NCBI GenBank assembly: GCA_018667995.1
Contig: JABIQT010000406.1
Location: 1-10,352 of the forward strand
Length of the DNA stretch: 10,352 bases
Source of the DNA: Candidatus Latescibacterota bacterium
GTDB taxonomy: Bacteria; JAAXHH01; JABIQT01
Reading direction: 5' to 3'
Below the pieces are notes generated by a model. That model ran no database searches and was not told where the DNA came from. It worked only from the letters and a program-made list of their open reading frames with translations. Position 1 is the stretch's first letter. Every line of letters begins with the position of its first letter. Shown one piece after another: positions 1 through 6,937 of the stretch. A program made the translations under genes and the position numbers.

Positions 1-1310
1 AAACCAGAGGCATATCGGGATTCTGCCAGTTGCCGTGCGGCGGCGGATTGCTCCGTGGCCTCTCTGAGCGCGCGCTCCCGATCGGCAAGAAAAGCTTCGG
101 CTGCGAGGGCTGTCTCAACCTCTCGATATGCCTGAAGTGCCTGTTCGGCAAAGCCTGCGACAGCCTGTTCGTGATTAGCCTCTGCGAGGCTCACGCCTGC
201 TTTCAAACGTCCGCCCTGAAAGAGTGGTGTAAGCACCCCACCGGCCAAACTCCAGACGAAGAAATCACCTTTAACCAGGTCCGCAAGGTTTCGACTGCTT
301 GTACCAGACGATCCGGTTAGCGTGATCCGGGGATATCTGGCTCGTTTCGCCTCCGAAACTCTGGCACCGGAAGCGGCGACTTGCCGCTCTGCGAATACAA
401 GATCTGGTCTACGTGCAATCAGATCGGCCGGCAGTCCCGCCGGTATCGGCCCCGGGATGGTCGGGAGATCTGGCATGATGGCCAATTCAGCACTCGGGTA
501 TCGGCCCAGCAGGATTTCAAGCTGGCGAGTGGCGCTGTCGAGGGCCTGGTTTCGTTGTGCTACAAGTGCTTCGGATGTGGCCACGTTAGTCAACGACAAG
601 CGCAGGTCCAGTGGTGGACGGAGTCCCCTCTCATACCTGCTTTGGATCTGACTATTGATGGTTTGAAAATTCTGTAAAGTCGCCTGTGCGAGTTCCAATT
701 GTCGGCGAGCCTCAATGGCTGCAAACCACGATTTCGAAGTCTGCCCCGCCAGGGAAAGCTGTGCACCCCGATGGTCGGCTTGAGATGCTTGGAGATCTGC
801 CATGGCTGCGGCCTGGCCAGCACCTATCCTGCGCCAAAGATCGAGCTCCCAGCTCAAATCTGCCGACGCGCCGTACGTGGTGGCGGTTGTGCTCAGGACG
901 CCACCGCCAGCCGCCTGGCCTGGAATGGGAAAGCCTATGAAATTCTGACGGCGCTTGGAATTGTTGAAGTTTAGGTTCATCTGTGGAAATAACGGAGCGC
1001 CAGCGGCTTTGGCCTGTGCCCGAGCGGCCGCGATGCGAACAGATGCGGCTTTCAGGTTGTAGTTGTAGGTCAGCGCTCCCGCTACCAGAGAATCCAGCTG
1101 GTTATCCTGAAACTGAGACCACCAGGCGACCAGTGTCGAGTCGGTTCCGACAGCTAGGCCCGGCGTACTCCATTGGTCGGGAATCGATTCCTCAATACCG
1201 GACTTCTGCAGTACGGGCGCGGAGGCACATGCAAGACCCAAAGCCAGGATGACTGGTGTCATCGTGGCCAAGCTGAAGGTTGTTTTATCTGTCAAGATGT
1301 ATGTCCTCAT
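1..1310 (-). CDS. NodT/TolC-type outer-membrane efflux lipoprotein, C-terminus cut by window edge
   Basis: The reverse strand stays open from the ATG at 1310 to the left edge, about 436 codons. The product matches the RND efflux outer-membrane factor family (NodT/OprM/CusC type), the periplasm-spanning exit duct of a tripartite pump. Visible family marks are a hydrophobic N-terminal signal ending in an Ala-Cys at residue 28 (an imperfect lipobox, so lipidation is likely but not certain), an ELDLWRRIG segment, a LPADLIARRPDL segment that is very typical of NodT proteins, and a final ESRYASG that leads into the second repeat's last helices. Family members are about 460-500 residues, so some 30-60 residues are missing. 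The ATG overlaps the tetR stop codon (TAATG). An in-frame TTG at 1295 has a better-placed GAGGA upstream and could be the true start. The adaptor and inner-membrane pump genes are not in view. Confidence 0.9.
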   Translation of the reverse strand, partial: MRTYILTDKTTFSLATMTPVILALGLACASAPVLQKSGIEESIPDQWSTPGLAVGTDSTLVAWWSQFQDNQLDSLVAGALTYNYNLKAASVRIAAARAQAKAAGAPLFPQMNLNFNNSKRRQNFIGFPIPGQAAGGGVLSTTATTYGASADLSWELDLWRRIGAGQAAAMADLQASQADHRGAQLSLAGQTSKSWFAAIEARRQLELAQATLQNFQTINSQIQSRYERGLRPPLDLRLSLTNVATSEALVAQRNQALDSATRQLEILLGRYPSAELAIMPDLPTIPGPIPAGLPADLIARRPDLVFAERQVAASGARVSEAKRARYPRITLTGSSGTSSRNLADLVKGDFFVWSLAGGVLTPLFQGGRLKAGVSLAEANHEQAVAGFAEQALQAYREVETALAAEAFLADRERALREATEQSAAARQLAESRYASG

Positions 1311-1999
1311 TAGGATTTGTGCGTGCCAACCTGAAGGCCGGCGTCTGTGCCGCTTTTCATGCCTGCGGAAAGAAATGAGACGACCGAACTAAGGGGGGTT
1401 TCATCGGATACCAGATCGCAATGAGATGATGCCAGATTGTCCGGCAGATTCTCCTGAGACATGGGATCCATCAGGACGATAAACATCACGCCCAGCATGA
1501 ACTTGAATCTTCTGAGCACTTCGTTGTGTTCAAGTTCCGGTAACGCCTTAGCGAGTGCCTCAATGAATCGACGTGCAATGTCGTGAAATCTGTATTGTAT
1601 GAAGTCGTGCATCTTGCCAGGATCGCCAAAGACTCGGCCCATCAGTTTCATGAAGTGCCGACTTTCCGGCTGTCTGAGGCGTTTTAGAGCCGGGGCTATA
1701 AACGCCTCCTCTATCTCATTTACGGGAACGGGGCGTTCGCCGTGTTCCTGTTCACGCGCGATCAGGCGCTGCAGGCGATCTTCGTTCAGAGGGTCGAATC
1801 GGCGGGCGAAGACTTCCTGAATGAGCCCGTCTTTTGATCCGAAGTGGTAATGGACCGCGGCTAGATTTGCGGCAGCTTCGGAGGTGATAGTGCGAAGTGA
1901 TGTGGCATCGATTCCGTGTTCAGCGAAGAGGCGTTCCGCGGTATCGAGAAGGAGATCTCGAGTATCTGTTCGAGGATTGGTAGTGCCTGTGGCTTCCAT
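1310..1999 (-). CDS. TetR/AcrR-family transcriptional repressor of the adjacent efflux operon
   Basis: This 229-residue protein has the TetR architecture: an N-terminal helix-turn-helix at about residues 13-67, including the typical recognition-helix stretch AAVHYHFGSKDGLI, then a helical ligand-binding and dimerisation domain of the 'tetracycline repressor-like C-terminal' kind (FMKLMGRVFGDP, RFKFMLGV). The start is supported by GGAG seven bases upstream of the ATG (2007-2010). It is transcribed from a strong promoter that overlaps two inverted-repeat operators just upstream, so autorepression is likely. Its stop overlaps the start of the outer-membrane channel gene, which argues that it controls that efflux system. 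The ligand cannot be told from the sequence. The family call is firm; the regulatory target is inferred from position. Confidence 0.93.
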   Translation of the reverse strand: MEATGTTNPRTDTRDLLLDTAERLFAEHGIDATSLRTITSEAAANLAAVHYHFGSKDGLIQEVFARRFDPLNEDRLQRLIAREQEHGERPVPVNEIEEAFIAPALKRLRQPESRHFMKLMGRVFGDPGKMHDFIQYRFHDIARRFIEALAKALPELEHNEVLRRFKFMLGVMFIVLMDPMSQENLPDNLASSHCDLVSDETPLSSVVSFLSAGMKSGTDAGLQVGTHKS

Positions 2000-2084
2000 G
2001 GACGAACTCCGCTATTTCTTTCGGGACCAGATCCGATGGCCCTGACGATTCCAGGACATTTTGCTGCTCGAATCTTGTTGTCAG

Positions 2085-2100
2085 TCAAACGTGCGTTTAA
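2085..2100. promoter_or_regulatory. Second, imperfect TetR-type operator
   Basis: TCAAACG-TG-CGTTTAA repeats the neighbouring operator with one mismatch in the outer arm. Its centre lies 17 bp from that of the perfect site, which offsets the two dimers by about one and a half helical turns. It would lie in the early transcribed region of the tetR operon. The pairing suggests two repressor dimers bind. Confidence 0.62.
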
Positions 2101-2101
2101 A

Positions 2102-2117
2102 TCAAACGACCGTTTGA
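2102..2117. promoter_or_regulatory. Primary TetR-type operator (perfect palindrome)
   Basis: TCAAACG-AC-CGTTTGA is a perfect 7-bp inverted repeat with a 2-bp centre, a size and form common for TetR-family operators. It directly abuts the -10 box and covers the expected transcription start, so a bound repressor would block initiation. Binding by the adjacent regulator is inferred. Confidence 0.7.
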
Positions 2118-2146
2118 ATAGTAGGGCATGCGATGTGATCTGTCAA
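2118..2146 (-). promoter_or_regulatory. Sigma-70-type promoter of the tetR-efflux operon
   Basis: On the reverse strand, TTGACA (2141-2146, a perfect -35 match) is followed by a 17-base spacer and TACTAT (2118-2123, four of six -10 bases). The start of transcription would fall near 2110, giving a leader of about 110 bases before the tetR ATG. The two inverted-repeat operators begin immediately after the -10 box. Confidence 0.7.
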
Positions 2147-2236
2147 TCTAGAATTTTCAGCTGGCCGATTGAGGGTAGTCGGGGTTGATGGTCCGCGTAT
2201 TTATAATGGAGTTTCGAGAGCGGCAAAAGAGAGAGT

Positions 2237-3799
2237 CTACAATACGGTATGAAAGACGCGTTCGTAGATGCTAACTACGCGGTCTGTGTGTGCCTTGTAG
2301 CGAGATAGTAGGGTTTCTGAAGGGCCGTCTGATCCTTGGCCTTTGATACCCATCATGCGGGCGAGAACATTTCTGGAGTGGGTATCAGATGGTATTTCAT
2401 GAGCTTGGTGTCCGGCGGCGATCTGAATGCGATTCTCCAGATCACGTAGGAAGAGATAGGCATCGTTAAGATCCTGTGCCTCACTCTCACCGAGATATCC
2501 TTGTCGTGTGATCCAGTCCAGGGCCTGTAGAGTTCCTCGTTCCCACGGCCATTGTTGCACGCCTGTGTGAATCAACTGGAAACCCTGGGTAAGAAACTCG
2601 ATCTCTCGAATGCCTCCTGGACCAAGCTTGACATGGTGTGCGCCGCTGTTGCGTTTTAGAAGCGCATGAGCGATCTTTTCGCGGTTACGGTTTATCTCGT
2701 CGAGAATGAGAGGGTCTGACTGATCGTCGAATACGAACGGTTTCAGGGCAGAAAGAAAGGCGTCTCCCGTTCTTTGACTGCCCGCTATCGGTCGCGCCTT
2801 GATCAGTGCCTGGCGCTCCCAGATCTGCCCCCGCGCTGCATAGTGACGGTGGTAACCCTCCACAGCGTTCGCGATATCTCCCGCGCTTCCTTCCGGTCGT
2901 AGACGCAGATCCACGCGAAAGACGAAACCCTCAGAAGTAATCCTATGAATGGCGTCCGTTATCATCCGGGCGAGTTTGGGATAGTACTCGTAGCTGGAAA
3001 GCCCACTTACGGAGGTCCGGCCATGAGGGGAATCGTAAACGTAGAGGAGATCTATGTCGGAGCTGAAGTTTAACTCCCTTCCGCCCAGTTTCCCCATGCC
3101 GATCACACAGAAACCGTCGGGGCTCCCATCAGCCAGCAGTGGTTGACCATGCTGGCCCTCGAGCACACGGGAACTGATATTCACGGCGCCCTGCAAACAG
3201 AGATCAGCAGCATCAGCTAATCTAACGAGGATCTCCGATGTATCGACGAGTTTCAGGAGGTCACACATGGCAATATGCAAAGACTCCCAACGTTTGAACT
3301 CGCGTAGAGCAGACATGCCTTCGTCAAATGAATCTGTGCCGTGAGTGATGAATGAAGACCTCTCGGCCAATGCCTCCCGAGTTCCAAGTGACTGCCATGA
3401 TTGATTATTGAATAAAGACAGCAAACGATTTGGGTCCTGGATTAGGTCCATGCTTAAGGACTGACTTCCAGAACAGATGCATGTCAGCGCCTGGGCTTCT
3501 AAGGGAGAATCGGAAAACAATGTCAAGATTTTGGAAGCTGTCTGGTTCTGGGAGTTTGTGAGTATGACATACAAGTTGTTCAGGGCACGGGTCGGATCGT
3601 AGGAACCCACTATGGCATCCGCGAGCGCAGAGAAGCGCTCGCGACCGGCGTGAATGTTCTCCGTCTTCGATGCCAGTTCAGAAAGCATCATCCACGCGGA
3701 CAGGGGCTCGTTGAAACCTGCAGATTCCAGCTGGGAAAGTGTTTCCAGATCTGGGGGTCTGGTTGGTCCGAGCAGCAGGGAGCTAACGAGGGGGATCAT
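2237..3799 (-). CDS. glnE: Half-length GlnE-type glutamine synthetase adenylyl-removing/adenylyltransferase protein
   Basis: This 520-residue protein carries one GlnE unit. A helical N-terminal part includes the 'SYDPTRALNNL' and 'SGSQSLSMDLIQDPNRLL' regions. A nucleotidyltransferase domain follows, with GMGKLGGRELNFSSDIDL (residues 234-251; metal-binding D248 and D250), the third acidic residue in RVDLRLRPEG (D297), WERQALIKARPIAG (327-340) and GPGGIREIEF (393-402), then a C-terminal helical bundle. All these catalytic marks are intact. Usual GlnE is about 950 residues with two such units: N-terminal adenylyl removase and C-terminal adenylyltransferase. The motifs resemble the N-terminal, adenylyl-removing unit. 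The protein ends at the domain boundary with a TAG, and only about 90 bp separate it from the next promoter, so no second half fits here. The ATG has no clear ribosome-binding site; an in-frame TAA 15 bases upstream limits earlier starts. It follows glnA by 78 bp on the same strand. Confidence 0.87.
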   Translation of the reverse strand: MIPLVSSLLLGPTRPPDLETLSQLESAGFNEPLSAWMMLSELASKTENIHAGRERFSALADAIVGSYDPTRALNNLYVILTNSQNQTASKILTLFSDSPLEAQALTCICSGSQSLSMDLIQDPNRLLSLFNNQSWQSLGTREALAERSSFITHGTDSFDEGMSALREFKRWESLHIAMCDLLKLVDTSEILVRLADAADLCLQGAVNISSRVLEGQHGQPLLADGSPDGFCVIGMGKLGGRELNFSSDIDLLYVYDSPHGRTSVSGLSSYEYYPKLARMITDAIHRITSEGFVFRVDLRLRPEGSAGDIANAVEGYHRHYAARGQIWERQALIKARPIAGSQRTGDAFLSALKPFVFDDQSDPLILDEINRNREKIAHALLKRNSGAHHVKLGPGGIREIEFLTQGFQLIHTGVQQWPWERGTLQALDWITRQGYLGESEAQDLNDAYLFLRDLENRIQIAAGHQAHEIPSDTHSRNVLARMMGIKGQGSDGPSETLLSRYKAHTDRVVSIYERVFHTVL

Positions 3800-3823
3800 G
3801 ATGGAATAAGGAGGTTATATCGC

Positions 3824-3863
3824 CAGTGTGGCTAGGCTTGATCGCGTCAAGCCCGCCACACTG
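3824..3863. other. Strong intercistronic hairpin between glnA and glnE
   Basis: CAGTGTGGC (3824-3832) pairs with GCCACACTG (3855-3863), and inside it GGCTTGA (3835-3841) pairs with TCAAGCC (3847-3853) around a 5-base loop. Only a small TA/C internal bulge interrupts the 16 paired bases. No T-run follows on the glnA strand, so it is not a standard intrinsic terminator. It could protect the abundant glnA mRNA 3' end or reduce read-through into glnE. Confidence 0.7.
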
Positions 3864-3877
3864 ACAGATGGGCGATC

Positions 3878-5293
3878 TTAGATATCGAAGTACAGGGCGT
3901 ATTCCCACGGATGGGGACGCAAACGAATGGCATCAACTTCGCTCTCGCGTTTTAAGTCGATCCAAGTCTGTATCACATCCTCGGTAAAAACGTCGCCCCT
4001 CAGGAGATACTCGTGGTCGTTCTCCAGCGCATCCAAGGCTTCAGGCAGGTCTGCAGGTGTTTTCTTCACCTCGGCTGCCTGCTCTGGCTCAAGATCATAG
4101 AGATCGAGATCTATTGGTTCCGGTGGCTCGATACGATTCTCAATCCCGTCGAGGCCGGCCATCAACATGGCGGAAAAGGCCAGGTAAGGATTGCACGACG
4201 GATCCGGTGAACGATATTCGATGCGTTTTGCCTTCTCACTCTTCGAATAGGCGGGAATCCGTACACAGGCACTCCGATTACGCTGCGAATAGATCAGGTT
4301 GATTGGTGCCTCATATCCGGGTACCAAACGCCGGTAGGAGCTCGTCGTTGGTGCGGCGAATGCAAGGACAGACGCCGTATGCTTGAGCAGTCCACCGATG
4401 TAATGTCGCGCCATGGTGCTCAGGTCAGCGTACGTTCCAGCTTCAAAGAACTGGTTGGCGCCGTCCTTCCACAGGCTCATATGAACGTGCATTCCGGAAC
4501 CGTTATCCATGAAAATGGGCTTCGGCATGAATGTGGCTGTTTTTCCTGCCCGCTTGGCCTCATTCTTGATCACGTACTTATAGAGGATCTGTTTGTCCGC
4601 CATGCTAAGCAGCGTGTCGAAACGCAAATCAATTTCAGACTGCCCTGCTGTTCCTACCTCGTGATGATGCAGCTCCACCTTGATGCCAACTTTCTCCAGC
4701 GTCTGGCACATTGTGGTGCGAAGGTCGTGCAGGGAATCACTTGGCGGAACGGGAAAATATCCGCGCTTGTACGGGATCTTATATCCCAAATTCGGACCCT
4801 CATCCTTCGCGGAATTCCACATGCCTTCCGCGGAATCGACCTGGTAGAATGCGGAATGGTTGCTTTGGTCGAAGCGTACATCGTCAAAAACATAAAACTC
4901 CGCTTCAGGGCCGAAATAAGCTACATCAGCAAGTCCCGATGCCTGCAGATACGCCTCGGCCTTTTGGGCCACGTACCTTGGATCCCGGGTATACATCTCG
5001 AGCGTCACGGGATCCTTCACGTTACAGGTCAAGATCAAGGTGGGTGCTTCCATATACGGATCCATGACCATGGTATCTGGGTCTGGAATCAGAAGCATGT
5101 CACTCTTGTCAATGGTTTGAAATCCCCGAATACTGGATCCATCAAAACCGAGCCCCTCTTCAAAGGTGTCCTCAGACATCTCCGAGATGGGTGTCGTGAA
5201 ATGATGCCAGATACCAGGAAGGTCGATGAAGCGGTAGTCGACCATCTGGGCACCGTTCTCTTTGGCGAAGGCAAGTACGTCTTTCGGTGTCAC
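3878..5293 (-). CDS. glnA: Type I-beta glutamine synthetase
   Basis: Glutamine synthetase makes glutamine from glutamate, ammonia and ATP in the cytoplasm as a dodecamer. The 471-residue length is standard for GSI. Signature regions are all present: GFDGSSIRGF (49-58), the metal-binding GPEAEFYVFD (128-137), the ATP-site NGSGMHVHMS (264-273), and RIEYRSPDPSCNPYLAFSAML (357-377). Tyr399 lies in the LYDLEPEQ context that matches the adenylylated tyrosine of enterobacterial GS (Tyr397), marking it as the adenylylation-regulated beta subtype and a fitting target for the GlnE-type protein downstream. Translation starts at GTG, supported by AAAGGAG (5300-5306) six bases upstream. The gene is divergent from htrA. 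No convincing sigma-54 (-24/-12) promoter was found upstream. Confidence 0.98.
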   Translation of the reverse strand: MTPKDVLAFAKENGAQMVDYRFIDLPGIWHHFTTPISEMSEDTFEEGLGFDGSSIRGFQTIDKSDMLLIPDPDTMVMDPYMEAPTLILTCNVKDPVTLEMYTRDPRYVAQKAEAYLQASGLADVAYFGPEAEFYVFDDVRFDQSNHSAFYQVDSAEGMWNSAKDEGPNLGYKIPYKRGYFPVPPSDSLHDLRTTMCQTLEKVGIKVELHHHEVGTAGQSEIDLRFDTLLSMADKQILYKYVIKNEAKRAGKTATFMPKPIFMDNGSGMHVHMSLWKDGANQFFEAGTYADLSTMARHYIGGLLKHTASVLAFAAPTTSSYRRLVPGYEAPINLIYSQRNRSACVRIPAYSKSEKAKRIEYRSPDPSCNPYLAFSAMLMAGLDGIENRIEPPEPIDLDLYDLEPEQAAEVKKTPADLPEALDALENDHEYLLRGDVFTEDVIQTWIDLKRESEVDAIRLRPHPWEYALYFDI

Positions 5294-5404
5294 TTAAGGC
5301 TCCTTTCCCAGCGGGATGAACATGTGCGAATCATGGGCTTAAATCTTGTCGTAGACTGCTAAATTCGAAGTCACTCAGTATAAGATATCTACTAATGTTT
5401 CGGG

Positions 5405-5434
5405 AGTATTTCACGAATATTAAATCTATGTTAA
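5405..5434 (-). promoter_or_regulatory. Possible glnA promoter
   Basis: On the reverse strand TTAACA (5429-5434) is followed by an 18-base spacer and AATACT (5405-5410), a moderate sigma-70 match that would give a leader of about 105 bases. A second -10-like TATACT at 5377-5382 lacks a good -35. This is the best candidate I can see, not a firm call. Confidence 0.35.
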
Positions 5435-5441
5435 CAGGGAG

Positions 5442-5497
5442 AATTGGCACTGGCTTCCCCGATGAAAAATAGATTGACTTATGAAGGGGTGCCAATT
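5442..5497. repeat. Paired 9-bp inverted repeat in the glnA/htrA divergent control region
   Basis: AATTGGCAC (5442-5450) and its exact reverse complement GTGCCAATT (5489-5497) are separated by 38 bp. The right arm fills the end of the spacer and the first base of the -10 box of the htrA promoter; the left arm lies just upstream of the possible glnA -35. The placement suits a regulator that loops between two half-sites or a long-loop hairpin. The 324-bp gap between the glnA and htrA starts otherwise holds only promoters and no convincing gene. Confidence 0.45.
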
Positions 5498-5502
5498 ATA
5501 AT
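5474..5502 (+). promoter_or_regulatory. Near-consensus sigma-70 promoter of the htrA-psd-pssA operon
   Basis: TTGACT (5474-5479, five of six bases) and a perfect TATAAT (5497-5502) are separated by an ideal 17 bp, placing the transcription start near 5509, about 110 bases before the htrA ATG. A second TATAAT at 5557-5562 has only a weak TGTCAC at the -35 distance and may be a secondary start. Confidence 0.72.
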
Positions 5503-5617
5503 GTGGGACACCTTAAAACGCGTTTGAACGACATGTCACAATCGGGCGTGGACGTGTATAATGCGTACGTCTGTGCCTGGTTTTCTATAGGGACAGCACG
5601 CGAAACTTTGATGCGAT

Positions 5618-6874
5618 ATGGAACCGTCACACCAGGGCACGTCGCGCCGCAATTACTCATTAATTTCGTACATTCTTGCGGCACTTGTCGGATCGTTAAT
5701 CGGTGTGATCGTTATGGTGACTGTATTACCGGAAACGATCAAGTCGCGTGTCCTCGGCCCTGCAGACGTTCCGGAAGCGTCGGTTAGCAATGCACAGGAT
5801 TTACCTGCTGAGCAATCAGCTCCTGCTCCAGTCTTCCTGCCGCCATCAGACCCTATAGGATATTCTCGTCGCACGGCAGTAGTTTCCGCAGTTGAACGAG
5901 TAGGGCCATCAGTTGTCAGTATCGTCGCTACACAGGTCGTGCGTCAGCGTGGCTATGCCCGCCTATTTGACGATCCATTCTTCGGCGGAATGATGGTCCC
6001 AAGGATTTATAGCCGTGAGGTGCCTAATACAGGTTCGGGCGTGATAATAGATGAAGCCGGATATATCGTGACCAACGCCCATGTGGTCCGAAGAGCCAAG
6101 CGAATACGAGTAGTCTTGACGGACGGTCGGGCCCTTGACAGTAAAGTCATTGGCCTCAATGTGATTTCTGATCTTGCCGTATTGAAGGTAGAAGAGAATG
6201 ACCTACCCGCAGCGGCGCTGGGTGTCTCCAATGATGTCATGGTAGGGGAGTGGGCAATAGCTATCGGGAATCCATTGGGTTTGGCTATTGAGGATGCACA
6301 GCCGGCGGTAACGGTCGGAGTAGTAAGCGCGGTTGGACGTGATTTTCCACGGTCTGGCAGTGAATCACGTACTGTCTATAGAGATATGATTCAAACGGAT
6401 GCGTCGATTAATCCAGGCAACAGTGGTGGTCCGCTTGTAAATGCGCTTGGAGAGGTCATAGGAATCAACGCCTTCATCCTATCGGAAAGCGGTGGATCTG
6501 AGGGCATTGGATTTGCTATCCCTATCGACCACGCGACGAAAGTGGTGGACGAACTAATAAAATATGGTAAACCTCGCACGGGTTGGATCGGGCTGTATGT
6601 CACCGATTTGACACGTTTTTTTGCCGAAGAATTGGGCGTTGAAGATCGTGCGGGTGTGTTGGTGAGTGAGGTGACGGAGCGCAGTCCGGCCCAGCGGGCA
6701 GGTATTCGTGTGGGCGATGTAATTCGGAAGGTCAACGGTAGTCCGGTGGCCAACCGAGCCGACGCACGAGAACTTCTGTATGGGCTGCTGGTCGGAGACA
6801 CGGTGGAATTCAATCTGGAACGTAGCGGTGCAAGCCTTACAGTCTCGCTGCAGATAGAAGAAGGGCTGGAATAG
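5618..6874 (+). CDS. HtrA/DegS-like periplasmic serine protease with one PDZ domain
   Basis: This 418-residue trypsin-like protease belongs to the HtrA (DegP/DegQ/DegS) family that degrades or senses misfolded envelope proteins. A short cytoplasmic tail is followed by one membrane segment at about residues 16-37, a linker rich in Pro and Ala, the protease domain, and a single C-terminal PDZ domain (about 325-415). The catalytic triad is complete: His155 (TNAHVV), Asp185 (ISDLAVLKV) and Ser269 (INPGNSGGPL). A non-cleaved anchor and only one PDZ domain resemble DegS more than DegP, though signal cleavage cannot be excluded. An in-frame TGA at 5609-5611 fixes the start at the ATG at 5618, which has no clear Shine-Dalgarno sequence. 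It is the first gene of a unit with psd, pssA and a DUF4321 gene, which links envelope proteolysis with membrane lipid supply. Confidence 0.95.
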   Translation: MEPSHQGTSRRNYSLISYILAALVGSLIGVIVMVTVLPETIKSRVLGPADVPEASVSNAQDLPAEQSAPAPVFLPPSDPIGYSRRTAVVSAVERVGPSVVSIVATQVVRQRGYARLFDDPFFGGMMVPRIYSREVPNTGSGVIIDEAGYIVTNAHVVRRAKRIRVVLTDGRALDSKVIGLNVISDLAVLKVEENDLPAAALGVSNDVMVGEWAIAIGNPLGLAIEDAQPAVTVGVVSAVGRDFPRSGSESRTVYRDMIQTDASINPGNSGGPLVNALGEVIGINAFILSESGGSEGIGFAIPIDHATKVVDELIKYGKPRTGWIGLYVTDLTRFFAEELGVEDRAGVLVSEVTERSPAQRAGIRVGDVIRKVNGSPVANRADARELLYGLLVGDTVEFNLERSGASLTVSLQIEEGLE

Positions 6875-6937
6875 CAAAGCACGGCTGCTCTGCCGAATCA
6901 TAGAGCACCGGAGCTGTGCCTTCCAAATCTGAGATAT

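Noticed and set aside
30-1252. Several plus-strand reading frames of 80-110 codons at the left end
   Set aside because: They are antisense to one continuous NodT-type gene whose motifs are in frame across the whole stretch.
3806-3816. Plus-strand AAGGAGGT, a strong ribosome-binding-site match
   Set aside because: It is on the strand opposite glnA and glnE and no plausible gene starts after it.
4379-5362. A 327-codon plus-strand reading frame lying across glnA
   Set aside because: It is antisense to a clear glutamine synthetase, has no recognisable domain or low-cysteine structured pattern, and is explained by the codon use of glnA.
5444-5460. Possible sigma-54 promoter (TTGGCAC start) in the glnA/htrA region, on either strand
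   Set aside because: The -24-like TGGCAC is present on both strands, but the -12 GC at the required spacing is missing in both.
5516-5525. AAACGCGTTT palindrome near the htrA transcription start, similar to the TetR operator half-sites
   Set aside because: It lacks the 2-bp centre of the tetR operators, is short, and occurs once; chance cannot be excluded.
5503-5787. A 94-codon plus-strand reading frame starting just after the htrA promoter
   Set aside because: It runs out of frame into htrA, would start inside the predicted promoter region, and shows no family features.
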